The translations under genes and the position numbers were made by a program. From CAYVXE01 sp964455375 (GTDB lineage Bacteria > Zhuqueibacterota > Zhuqueibacteria > Oceanimicrobiales > Oceanimicrobiaceae): 23,477 nucleotides of DNA. Position 1 is the first letter of the stretch. Every line of letters begins with the position of its first letter. Under the pieces are notes generated by a model. The model searched no databases. It worked only from the letters and a program-made list of their open reading frames with translations, and had not been told where the DNA came from. The stretch lies in NCBI GenBank assembly GCA_964455375.1, contig CAYVXE010000067.1, positions 1 through 23,477 on the forward strand, given 5' to 3'. Positions 15,121 through 23,175 of the stretch are shown in pieces.

Positions 15121-17313
15121 TTAAAACTCAGCAGTAAATCCTGCTACAAAATTCCTGATTTCTTCCAGGCTCTGATCACGCAACGTGTAAGCATAATTTC
15201 CGATATTGTTCACACCTATGAAGAAGGAATGTTTTTTCCAGTAAAAGAAGATCCGGCCGTCCAGCACTTTTTGCGGTACCAATTGATTCGAGCCGCTTAG
15301 TTGGTACCGTTCCTGCGCGCTGGCATATTTGTAATCCATTTGAAATTCTACATTGTCTTCAAATCGATAAGACGCGGAGATGAAAGAAAGAAATTTTTCA
15401 CGATATGGCAGGAGTTCATGTGTGGATTCATTTTCAGGATTCATGAGCAGAAAATTTGCTTTTATGCCAAGCCGGTTATGAAACCAGTGTCCTCTGGTAA
15501 CAAATTCGAGGCCGGGGATTTTTACTTTGTCGATATTGATATATTTCACCTCGCGGGTGAAAGCGTTGACACTCAGTTCGATGAGATCATTTACCTCGGT
15601 GTAGAAGCCGTTGATTTCAAAAAACCAATTGGGGGTCAATTTTTGTCTGTACCCCAATTCGTAGGTCCAGGATGTTTCTGAATTGAGTTCGGGACTTGGC
15701 CGAAAGGTAAATCCGGGCCCATCAAACCGCAAAAATAACTGTGCAACAATGGGGAATTTAAACCCGTTTGCCACAGATGCCCGAATGGTGGTGTTTTTTG
15801 TGGGGCGGTAATTTATTCCGGCTTTTGGACTGAAATGGTCATACAGTCGTCCTTCACCTAAAACTGCTTCACGGTCACTGTAGATTTCGTAACGATCATA
15901 GCGACCGCCTAAATTCAAATTGAAGTTGTGAAAAATTTTCCAGTCAATCTGAAAGAAAGGCGCTGCGAGAATTGCATCGCGGTTGCCGTATAATTTTTTT
16001 GTTGATTTAACCTTATCAAGTTTAAAATCGGAGCCGTAAACGATGGCGACCGGAGTGAAAGGGATAATATTTCCCTGCAGCGAGCCCCCTAAACCCACTG
16101 CCGGCGAAAATGTTCCGGCTTCGGTGGATTGCGTTCCCAAAAGGAAACGGTTGAGGTAGACCCGGCTGGTAATGGCCGACTTAGAGGATAACGGCAACGT
16201 GTATTTTGCGAAAAAAGTATATCCGTTTTGGGTTTGTTCTTTGTCGCGTTCAGTGGGTGGTACTTTAAGCGCCTCATCCTGATCTTTCCAGACCGTGAAA
16301 ACGCCTGAACGGTCATGCATATAATTTCCAAATAACGTCAGGGAAGATGCATTGGGGAATTTATAGTCGATTTTCCCGGATAAATTGTAGCGTTCATAGT
16401 TCATGTTTTGTGCGTATCCGTCAGAAAAACTCCTGCCGCCGGAAATACGAAAACCGAAATTTCCAATCCTTTGACTGTGAGTGAAATCCTGACGGTTGAA
16501 TTTGAGCACGCGTCCTTCTTGTGCCGCCCAGTTCCATTTTGGTTCATGAGAGTTATCATAGGCACCAATAATCGTGCGGATATATGTTCTGCTTTTCGGC
16601 TGCGGATTGCGGGTGAAAAAATTGATGACCCCGCCCATAGCCGATGATCCGTACAGGGCTGAACCGGCACCGCGCACGATTTCAGCACGTTCGATATCCG
16701 GCGGTGAAATCATAAACCAGTTGACTTTACCGAAATCGCTGTTCATAACAGGAATGTCATCGATCATCACCAGCACCCGGCTGCCCACACCGAATGTGTA
16801 GCCATCGGAGCCGCGAATGGTGACGTTCTCCTGAATAATTTGGACGCCGGCTGCTGTCTCAAGAGCGTCTTCTATGCGAACCGGATTGCGTTTCAGAATA
16901 TCTTTTGCCGTCAGTACTTCCACAGCTACGGATGTACTTGCTGCTTCCTGTTTCCATTTACTGGCCGTTACAACTACCGGATCGATTTCCACAAAAGATT
17001 CTTTCAGTTTAATCGTTGCCACCGCTGTTTTTTTTGCAAAATGTCGCACGTCATTAACATGGAATATCCGGTACCCAATCATGGAGATTTGCAACGTGTA
17101 AATACCGAAAGGGACTTTCTTAATCTGAAAAACACCTTTCAGATCGGTGCTGGCCCCAAGTACGGTATTTTGAATTTGAATATTTACGCCGGGCAATGGT
17201 TTTCCTGTTTTTTGGTCTACAATCTGACCTGTAATTGTTCCCTTTTGTGCGAGTAAGGACGCCCCGGAAAAGAGCACGCTCAAAAATAGAATGATACATT
17301 TTGATTTCACCAT
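15121..17313 (-). CDS. TonB-dependent outer-membrane receptor
   Basis: The product has 730 residues from ATG 17313. A signal peptide (1-23, ending SLLAQ) precedes a carboxypeptidase-regulatory-like domain (about 25-103, GTITGQIVDQKTGKPLPGVN). A plug domain (about 115-237) contains VVVTASK, VTIRGSD and EIVRGAGSALYGSSAMGGVI. The remainder is a 22-strand-type barrel ending in a C-terminal Phe. It imports a ligand across the outer membrane using TonB energy; the plug resembles the BtuB/iron-siderophore branch, but the substrate cannot be read. Frames from ATGs at 17331 or 17328 add six or five residues but lack a ribosome site, while GGAG lies nine bases before 17313. It follows the lipoprotein gene by about 20 bp in one operon. 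Confidence 0.92.
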   Translation of the reverse strand: MVKSKCIILFLSVLFSGASLLAQKGTITGQIVDQKTGKPLPGVNIQIQNTVLGASTDLKGVFQIKKVPFGIYTLQISMIGYRIFHVNDVRHFAKKTAVATIKLKESFVEIDPVVVTASKWKQEAASTSVAVEVLTAKDILKRNPVRIEDALETAAGVQIIQENVTIRGSDGYTFGVGSRVLVMIDDIPVMNSDFGKVNWFMISPPDIERAEIVRGAGSALYGSSAMGGVINFFTRNPQPKSRTYIRTIIGAYDNSHEPKWNWAAQEGRVLKFNRQDFTHSQRIGNFGFRISGGRSFSDGYAQNMNYERYNLSGKIDYKFPNASSLTLFGNYMHDRSGVFTVWKDQDEALKVPPTERDKEQTQNGYTFFAKYTLPLSSKSAITSRVYLNRFLLGTQSTEAGTFSPAVGLGGSLQGNIIPFTPVAIVYGSDFKLDKVKSTKKLYGNRDAILAAPFFQIDWKIFHNFNLNLGGRYDRYEIYSDREAVLGEGRLYDHFSPKAGINYRPTKNTTIRASVANGFKFPIVAQLFLRFDGPGFTFRPSPELNSETSWTYELGYRQKLTPNWFFEINGFYTEVNDLIELSVNAFTREVKYINIDKVKIPGLEFVTRGHWFHNRLGIKANFLLMNPENESTHELLPYREKFLSFISASYRFEDNVEFQMDYKYASAQERYQLSGSNQLVPQKVLDGRIFFYWKKHSFFIGVNNIGNYAYTLRDQSLEEIRNFVAGFTAEF

Positions 17314-17334
17314 GGTCGTGGTCTCCATCATGCT

Positions 17335-18171
17335 TTATTGGATGCGGGAAAAGTCTGCAATAAAATCGATGCCGTTAACCGTTGAGCTGTCCAACACGGT
17401 AACGGATGCCGGGTCGGTGATATCCCGGTATTGTCCGATGATTCTGATATCGCGGATGAGATTTGTGAACCCCTGCGGCAGCCAGGCAACAGCGATAATT
17501 TTGTAGGTGTCTGGTGGTATACCGATGTTGTAATGAATAGAGTCAATCCCTGCAGAAAAGAAAAGAAAGGCCTGCGGTAATTGTCCGGAGAGGAGATCGG
17601 TGACATCTCTGTAGACCACCAAACCGGTCAGGAATGTATTTGACGGCCATTCACCGATAAAATCAATTTTTCCTGCGATATTCGCCGAGCGGTTAACTCT
17701 GGTGAGGTCGAGTGAAATGTTCACACTGTCCTGTGTGGGATGTTTATCATTGAGTTCGATGCTCTTTAATTCAAATTTTTGGAGGTTGCCGTAAATTCCG
17801 ACGATATCCGTTAAATCCCACGAGCGGTCTTTGCCTTTCCAGATGACCACAGCGGCTTCATAATTGCCGTAAGGCACTTGCATGTCAAATGGTACAGCGC
17901 CGTTTGTTTTTAAGGCGAGATTATCAATGGCTTCACCGATCTGCAAGTCTAAGAAATTTGAAGGGGGAAAATCCGAAGATAAAAATACTCGAATTTCATC
18001 GGTGGCATCATTGTAATCGGAAAGGAGTTTTAAATTACCTTTCACGGTTCCCTTGAAGAAGTCGGCCTGGACGCCGAAATCCTCACAGGCATAGAAAAAT
18101 AAGATTGCAAGAGCGGCTACGCCTAAAACACAAAAAGCGCCGAACCGTCGCCGCTTATTTTTTAATGTCAT
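17335..18171 (-). CDS. Predicted lipoprotein, operon partner of the TonB receptor
   Basis: This 278-residue protein has a basic N-terminus (KNKRRR), a hydrophobic stretch and a lipobox-like FYAC with C29 as the lipidation site. The mature part is beta-rich with repeats of strand-turn patterns (GTVKGNLKLLSDYND, SANIAGKIDFIGEW), reminiscent of carboxypeptidase-regulatory-like or other Ig-like folds. I do not recognise a named family, and it is not SusD. A clear GGAGG lies nine bases before ATG 18171. It precedes the TonB receptor gene in the same transcript, so it probably assists ligand capture at the outer membrane; that role is inferred from position only. Confidence 0.75.
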   Translation of the reverse strand: MTLKNKRRRFGAFCVLGVAALAILFFYACEDFGVQADFFKGTVKGNLKLLSDYNDATDEIRVFLSSDFPPSNFLDLQIGEAIDNLALKTNGAVPFDMQVPYGNYEAAVVIWKGKDRSWDLTDIVGIYGNLQKFELKSIELNDKHPTQDSVNISLDLTRVNRSANIAGKIDFIGEWPSNTFLTGLVVYRDVTDLLSGQLPQAFLFFSAGIDSIHYNIGIPPDTYKIIAVAWLPQGFTNLIRDIRIIGQYRDITDPASVTVLDSSTVNGIDFIADFSRIQ

Positions 18172-18216
18172 ATTATTTTCCCTCCGAGGAAATCACTCCA
18201 TGGTCCTTTTGCCGAA

Positions 18217-18245
18217 AATATAGCGTTTCACGATAAGAAAGTCAA
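18217..18245 (-). promoter_or_regulatory. Promoter of the lipoprotein/TonB-receptor operon
   Basis: On the minus strand TTGACT (18245-18240) and TATATT (18222-18217) are exactly 17 bases apart, giving a leader of about 40 nt. That leader is too short for a cobalamin riboswitch. Confidence 0.65.
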
Positions 18246-18274
18246 TAATTTCATGGTAAAATAAATAGCAGGTT

Positions 18275-18304
18275 TTGATTGCGAAAGAAAGTTTAGTTTA
18301 ATAT
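18275..18304 (+). promoter_or_regulatory. Possible promoter of the EamA transporter gene
   Basis: TTGATT (18275-18280) and TAATAT (18299-18304) lie 18 bases apart on the plus strand, back to back with the lipoprotein operon promoter. A transcript from about 18311 gives a leader near 90 nt. Confidence 0.4.
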
Positions 18305-18399
18305 TTTAGGTCGTGTTTCACTGTTTTGTGTCTGTTGCGTAGTACTTCATCAGTAAGTTTTAAGTTCCATTTCAATGCTTATAAAGACAGGAACCCTCA

Positions 18400-19305
18400 C
18401 TGAATAAAACAGCAAGACAATATTATATTTATCTCGTTTTTGCTGCTATTTTTTATGGCTTTATTACTGTTGGCGGACAGTATTTTACGAGTAAAGGGTT
18501 CTCTTTGTATGAAACGTCATGCCTGATTTTTTTCATCTGGATTCCTTATTTACCACTATTGCTTATCCGGCCCGAATTCCGTATTCGAAAACAAAGGGTC
18601 GGCTTTTTTATCGGTTTTGGGTTGATTGGCGCCTTGTTACAACTGACACAATTTGCCGGAATTGTTCTCGGTGTTCCAGTGGCTGTGGTCGCGTTGCTTC
18701 TTTACACACAGCCGGTCTGGACAACGATTCTGGGGAAAATCGTTCTAAATGAAACGATTACATTTAGGAAAGTCACCGCATTGTTTTTGGCGATAGTTGG
18801 CATAATCGGATTGCTCAATCCGTTTTCACAACAGTTTCAGTTCAACGTTTGGGGGGTTATAGCGGCTGTCGCCGCAGGCTTGTTTTTATCTCTTTGGGTA
18901 ATTTGGGGCCGAAAAAGTGCCATCCATTCTTTGCATTTTCTTACCACCAGTTTTGGGTATGCTTTCTTTTCATCTGTTTGGCTGTTAATTTTACATCCTG
19001 TGGTTACGTATTTAATTCCCGAGTTGACGTTTACAAGATTGGAAGTTGCGATTTATTTGAATGAGAAAACGGCCGTTGTCTCTTTTGCCTTTTTTGCCGG
19101 CATATTACCTGCGATGTTGGCGTTCGCAGGGATGAAAAAAGTTGAAGCCTCTGTTGCTGGTCTTCTCCTCCTGTTTGAGCCTGTGAGTGCAGCATTCTTA
19201 GCTTTTCTGTTTTTTGATCAGCCAATTACCGCGAATGTCTGGTTTGGTGCGGCGTTTATTTTATTGTCAAATGTCCTGCTGATGAAGAATAGGTGGTCGC
19301 TATGA
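18400..19305 (+). CDS. EamA/DMT-family membrane transporter
   Basis: About 301 residues with ten predicted transmembrane helices in two five-helix halves, as in EamA (drug/metabolite transporter) exporters. Typical features are GALLQLTQFAGIVLG, VAVVALLLYTQPVWTTILG at the end of the first half, and the mirrored SVAGLLLLFEPVSAAFLAFLFF in the second. The substrate is unknown. The start is unusual. The first helix (YIYLVFAAIFYGFITVG) lies upstream of the first TTG (18505), but that upstream stretch has no in-frame ATG, GTG or TTG. The best start is CTG 18400 (CTG AAT AAA), about seven bases after AGGAA. An ATG at 18375 is in another frame and stops after ten codons. Its end is 25 bp from the convergent oxidoreductase gene. 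Confidence 0.85.
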   Translation: MNKTARQYYIYLVFAAIFYGFITVGGQYFTSKGFSLYETSCLIFFIWIPYLPLLLIRPEFRIRKQRVGFFIGFGLIGALLQLTQFAGIVLGVPVAVVALLLYTQPVWTTILGKIVLNETITFRKVTALFLAIVGIIGLLNPFSQQFQFNVWGVIAAVAAGLFLSLWVIWGRKSAIHSLHFLTTSFGYAFFSSVWLLILHPVVTYLIPELTFTRLEVAIYLNEKTAVVSFAFFAGILPAMLAFAGMKKVEASVAGLLLLFEPVSAAFLAFLFFDQPITANVWFGAAFILLSNVLLMKNRWSL

Positions 19306-19330
19306 TTTATCATACTTGTGCGCGTTATGC

Positions 19331-20203
19331 CTACCCGTAACTTTCTTTTGTAATTTTATTTTTTGGTACGCCCATGTCATCAAGGTATGTCAAAACGCTG
19401 CTGAGAAATGACGGCGGCAGGGTTTCCCCTTTCTCCCGGGCGGCTTTCTTTTGCCAGTTGTGATGATCCGGACCGCAGGTAAAAAAAACACTGTTTTCCG
19501 GGTTCGGAATAAGTTCCTGTAGTAATTGTTTTGAAATTCTTCCCGGGAGAATTTTATCGTTGAAGGTAGTCTGATTTTCTTCGCGGGTTAATGTGTGTAT
19601 GACACGCAGTCGGTTGGGAAATTCCTTTTCGAGCTCTGAGAGTTGTCTGAAGAAAATGATATCATCCAACTTTTTATTGCTGTAAATCAGGGTATGTTTC
19701 AGCTTTTCATTGACGCGCAAATCATGTTTAATAATACTGAAACTGGGTACAATACCGCTGCCGGCACAGATGTGAAAAACGTTGTCGTTGTACCTGTGCA
19801 TTTCTTCGGTTAGCGTATAAGGCCCGGTAAATCCCGTGACGACCATTTTCGTACCGCTGGGAGTTCTCATAGCTAAAATAGGTGAAAGTAATGGCGGGTA
19901 CGGCGTGACACCGGGCGCGTATCTTTCCTCTTTCACGGTAATTGCCAAATATTTTTCATCCGGAGAGCTGCACATTGAGTAGGCGCGCGGTTTTTCCTTT
20001 TTTCCTTTTAAATTTTCCAGGTAGTGAGTCCATCGCTCAAGAGCCGGAAATTGTTGTGGAGAAATCGTTAAAAAATGACCGGGCTGGTAATTTAGCTGAT
20101 CGTTACCCGTGAAGAGCACAAGGGTTACGGTATCGTGTGCTTCCGGGATAACATCAGCCACCATCACTTCCATCTCTTTGATTTTCTCTCGGGTTTCACT
20201 CAT
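19331..20203 (-). CDS. Ferredoxin-reductase-like FAD/NAD(P) oxidoreductase
   Basis: This 290-residue flavoprotein belongs to the ferredoxin-NADP reductase superfamily. The FAD-binding beta-barrel carries RAYSMCSSP (73-81) after PGHFLTI, and the nucleotide-binding half begins with ICAGSGIVPS (145-154) and ends near FFTCGP (240-245). There is no 2Fe-2S ferredoxin domain at either end, unlike PaaE/Hcr-type reductases. About 45 residues follow the FFTCGP motif, forming helices and a basic tail. It would pass electrons between NAD(P)H and an unidentified partner. It follows htrA by 71 bp on the same strand, perhaps co-transcribed. AAGGA lies about 11 bases before ATG 20203. Confidence 0.85.
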   Translation of the reverse strand: MSETREKIKEMEVMVADVIPEAHDTVTLVLFTGNDQLNYQPGHFLTISPQQFPALERWTHYLENLKGKKEKPRAYSMCSSPDEKYLAITVKEERYAPGVTPYPPLLSPILAMRTPSGTKMVVTGFTGPYTLTEEMHRYNDNVFHICAGSGIVPSFSIIKHDLRVNEKLKHTLIYSNKKLDDIIFFRQLSELEKEFPNRLRVIHTLTREENQTTFNDKILPGRISKQLLQELIPNPENSVFFTCGPDHHNWQKKAAREKGETLPPSFLSSVLTYLDDMGVPKNKITKESYG

Positions 20204-20274
20204 TTTCGCGTTTTTCCTTTTTTCTATGATGTTCGATTATTTTTATCATTTAAATAGAGGTTAGGTGGTATTCA

Positions 20275-21681
20275 TCATTCCAGTTCGAAGACGATGTAAC
20301 GAAATCGCCCAGAGTGTTCCACTTTAATAACGACCGGTGCATAAACCATCAGTGAGGCCACCGCAGATTTTAATTCTGCCAGGGTTGTAATCGTGTTATT
20401 ATTTATACTGTGAATGACATCGCCGGGAAGAAATTCGCCCTGGTCGTACATTAAGTTTGCGCGGTTTGCTACCACGACACCGGATTCTTCACGCAAAGGC
20501 GGCAGCATTTTTTTGATAACATCCGTTAGGTCTAAACCTAAAATACCCAGTTTGGGAATGAGATTTTTTTCAGGACTCACCAGATCTGAAAAACGTTCCG
20601 GATCATCCGGACGTTCAATGATTTCCACTTTCACCGTCTTGTTAACCGTTTTGCGTTGAATGTTTAGAAGCACCGCGTCGCCGATGCTGCGTTTGTAGAG
20701 GTTGACATCGAACTGCCGGGCATTTTCCATGGATTTCCCGTTAAGGGTTAAAATAATATCGCCCACTTTTAGTCCGGCTTTATCTGCCGGGCTATAGGGT
20801 TGTACGTCTGATATAATGACTCGGCCAATATCCGGTAGGGTTAACCCTGTTGCCATCAAAGGAGTGATGGTTTGTACCTGTACGCCAATGACCCCCCGTT
20901 TTACTCTGCCTGTAACTTTGATTTGTCGATAGACATTTTTCACAATGTTGCTGGGAGCTGCGAACCCGATGCCTTCGCTGCCGCCGGATTGAGAGAAAAT
21001 GAGGGTGTTGATGCCGACGACGATCCCGTTTGTGTTTACAAGCGGGCCGCCGCTATTTCCAGGGTTGATGGGAGCGTCGGTTTGTATGTATATCATCCGG
21101 TCGCCGGTTCTGAGCTGCCGGGCAATGGAACTTACAACGCCCATGGTCACGGTGTTTTCAAGACCGAGCGGACTGCCGAATGCCAAAACCACCTGTCCTT
21201 TGCGAACGTCGTCAGAGTTTCCGAGTTGCAGATAGGGTAAATTTATTTCACTGATTTTCAAAACGGCAAGATCGGTTTCTCTATCCATACCGACGAGTTG
21301 GGCCCCGACAATTTTCCCCCTTGGTTTTAGGATGGACTCACCGGTCAATGCATGTTTTTGAAAGGAGAGTGCAACTTGTATTCGTCTCGCGCCGTCTACC
21401 ACATGGGAGTTTGTGACGATATATCCTTCCGGGTCCAGAATAACGCCGGAACCTGTGCTTCTTTGTTTTGCAAGTACCGATGTAGATGCTCCCCGCAGAG
21501 GCACGTATCCCGTTGAGAGTATTTGTACAACCGCCGGGCTTACTTTTTGTGACAAAGATTCAAATTCCATACTGAGATTTTCGAGTATGGGCGTCGTTTT
21601 GTTTTGTCCCCAGGCAAGTTGCCCAAAAAACAGAAAAGACAGAAAGAAAATGATGATGCTTGGTGTTTGAGTTGATTTCAT
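20275..21681 (-). CDS. Periplasmic serine protease, HtrA/DegP family
   Basis: This is a protein quality-control protease of the S1C family, 468 residues from ATG 21681. A signal peptide (hydrophobic IIIFFLSFLFFG, ending AWG) leads to a trypsin-like domain with catalytic H93 (TNSHVVDG), D137 (DRETDLAVL) and S210 (PGNSGGPLV). Two PDZ domains follow at about 265-355 (RGVIGVQVQ, ADKAGLKVGDIIL) and 375-455 (GEFLPGDVIHSINN). An in-frame ATG at 21741 would bury the signal peptide, and GGGAGG stands eight bases before 21681, so that start is chosen. It has its own promoter and an 8-bp hairpin in the leader. Confidence 0.94.
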   Translation of the reverse strand: MKSTQTPSIIIFFLSFLFFGQLAWGQNKTTPILENLSMEFESLSQKVSPAVVQILSTGYVPLRGASTSVLAKQRSTGSGVILDPEGYIVTNSHVVDGARRIQVALSFQKHALTGESILKPRGKIVGAQLVGMDRETDLAVLKISEINLPYLQLGNSDDVRKGQVVLAFGSPLGLENTVTMGVVSSIARQLRTGDRMIYIQTDAPINPGNSGGPLVNTNGIVVGINTLIFSQSGGSEGIGFAAPSNIVKNVYRQIKVTGRVKRGVIGVQVQTITPLMATGLTLPDIGRVIISDVQPYSPADKAGLKVGDIILTLNGKSMENARQFDVNLYKRSIGDAVLLNIQRKTVNKTVKVEIIERPDDPERFSDLVSPEKNLIPKLGILGLDLTDVIKKMLPPLREESGVVVANRANLMYDQGEFLPGDVIHSINNNTITTLAELKSAVASLMVYAPVVIKVEHSGRFRYIVFELE

Positions 21682-21768
21682 TTCAAACCCCTCCCGTAAA
21701 GGGTGCATGAATAATTTTAAAGTTAAAACGTATTGATTCAACTTAGAAAAATTACGTTTTATTTCGTA

Positions 21769-21797
21769 AAAATAGGTTTGTTTAAGGTAAAATGCAA
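21769..21797 (-). promoter_or_regulatory. Promoter of the htrA gene
   Basis: On the minus strand TTGCAT (21797-21792) and TATTTT (21774-21769) are 17 bases apart, beginning 16 bases after the preceding gene's stop. Downstream in the leader, AAAACGTA (21760-21753) pairs perfectly with TACGTTTT (21732-21725) across 20 bases, a possible regulatory hairpin upstream of the ribosome site. Confidence 0.5.
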
Positions 21798-21812
21798 CCT
21801 TTGGCAGGCGTT

Positions 21813-22961
21813 TTAAATTTTTATTTGCAGGTCGAATCCGCGCTGCTGCATCGCTTGAATGTATTTCTCAGGGTCGATCGCTTGTTCTAATCGAATACTT
21901 CCTTTCGGTAACACCGCATCAGCCAGCATAATTCCCACGATGGCGGCACCGAATCCGGTGGTGCGCTGCATGGCGGTAAAACCGGTACTCTCATCGTAGG
22001 TGTCGATGAGGTCCATGACCATTTTTTCATTTTGTCCGGAAACCACAACCCGCAGCAATACCACGTCTTGTGGATCATCGGTTTTCAGTTTTGGTTCCAC
22101 AACCGCATGGAAAAGTTGGCGTGGTACAACGGTTTGTTCCCCTACCTGAACGGATTCTAAGTCCAGCAAACCGAGTTCGTGGATGGTTTTCATCTTTTCG
22201 TAGTGCCCGGGGTATCGAATGGTTTTTTCATCGTACTCCTCGAGAATGCCCTCAAAAGTCCAGGGGCAGGTGGACGTACCACCGGCGGTCATGAAGGCTT
22301 CACATTCGCCGTAAGGTTCAGGAAACGTAATTTTTTCTAATTCTGTAAAGGTGTCAACCTCTACCCTTTTCCCGTTTTTTAAAACGTGGGCTTTACCAAA
22401 ATATTCATTGGTCAAACCTTCCATGCTAAAAAACAAACTGTATCCCAGGGGAGGGCGCGGGTGCTGCGGCAAACCGCCAACGAGAATGTGTGCCTTTTGG
22501 GGATGTTGAAGGGAATTGATACCATGAACGGCCAGGATATTTGCCATTCCCGGGGCCAACCCACAGTCCGGAGCGATGGTAATGCCGATATTTTTGGCTA
22601 ATTCATCAAACGCATGCTGTTTAAATACCACATTCGTATTTCCGCCCAGGTCACAGAAATGACATTTTGCCTGCACTGCAATGTTGGTCAATCTTACATT
22701 GAAAAAATACGGGACGGCGCTCAAACAGACATCGCCTTGCCTTAGGATTTCCAAAACATTTGTTTCATCGCGAACGTCAACTGTTGCATTTGTAAAAATA
22801 TGCGTATGGAGAAGTTTATTTAGCCTTTCTGCAGCAGATTTCGCTGTTTCTTCATTCGCATCACATAAAATGATTTTACTGGCATTACCAAATTTTCCAA
22901 AATCATAAGCCGCTGCCTGCCCTTGCATTCCAGCTCCGAGTACCACATACACATGATTCAT
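21813..22961 (-). CDS. Saccharopine dehydrogenase / lysine 6-dehydrogenase-like enzyme
   Basis: This 382-residue NAD(P)-dependent enzyme has a Rossmann start VVLGAGMQGQAAA (G9, G11, G14), with AVPYFFN and DLGGNTNVV (104-112) in the nucleotide/substrate cleft. The signature PDCGLAPGMANILA (131-144) and VGGLPQHPRPPLGYS are shared by lysine 6-dehydrogenases and saccharopine reductase-like proteins. The former oxidise the epsilon-amino group of L-lysine; the latter act in lysine degradation or the alpha-aminoadipate route. Length and motifs fit the single-enzyme dehydrogenase better than the bifunctional form. No neighbouring lysine gene confirms the substrate. It has its own promoter and is followed by htrA, which has a separate one. 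Confidence 0.85.
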   Translation of the reverse strand: MNHVYVVLGAGMQGQAAAYDFGKFGNASKIILCDANEETAKSAAERLNKLLHTHIFTNATVDVRDETNVLEILRQGDVCLSAVPYFFNVRLTNIAVQAKCHFCDLGGNTNVVFKQHAFDELAKNIGITIAPDCGLAPGMANILAVHGINSLQHPQKAHILVGGLPQHPRPPLGYSLFFSMEGLTNEYFGKAHVLKNGKRVEVDTFTELEKITFPEPYGECEAFMTAGGTSTCPWTFEGILEEYDEKTIRYPGHYEKMKTIHELGLLDLESVQVGEQTVVPRQLFHAVVEPKLKTDDPQDVVLLRVVVSGQNEKMVMDLIDTYDESTGFTAMQRTTGFGAAIVGIMLADAVLPKGSIRLEQAIDPEKYIQAMQQRGFDLQIKI

Positions 22962-23013
22962 AGGTCCGTTTCCATTTCTTTTTTGTGTGAGAATAAAAAG
23001 CGGTAATAGTTAA

Positions 23014-23041
23014 AATATAGATGAATTCGTTCAAATTGCAA
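23014..23041 (-). promoter_or_regulatory. Promoter of the dehydrogenase gene
   Basis: On the minus strand TTGCAA (23041-23036) and TATATT (23019-23014) are 16 bases apart, about 50 bases before the start codon at 22961. Confidence 0.5.
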
Positions 23042-23175
23042 CCATTTCAATGTAGATTAACAAAATAAAATTTTTAAAACCTTCAGTAATCTGGCTGTTT
23101 CAGTTTTTTGTTGAAAGTCTTAGTGTACATTTGCATTTTAAAAGGAACGTATTGAAATTATGAAGTCGAGGTAAA

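Noticed and set aside
21682..21741. Upstream ATG starts of the HtrA protein at 21741 and 21708
   Set aside because: They place extra residues before the signal peptide, whereas ATG 21681 has a strong Shine-Dalgarno sequence.
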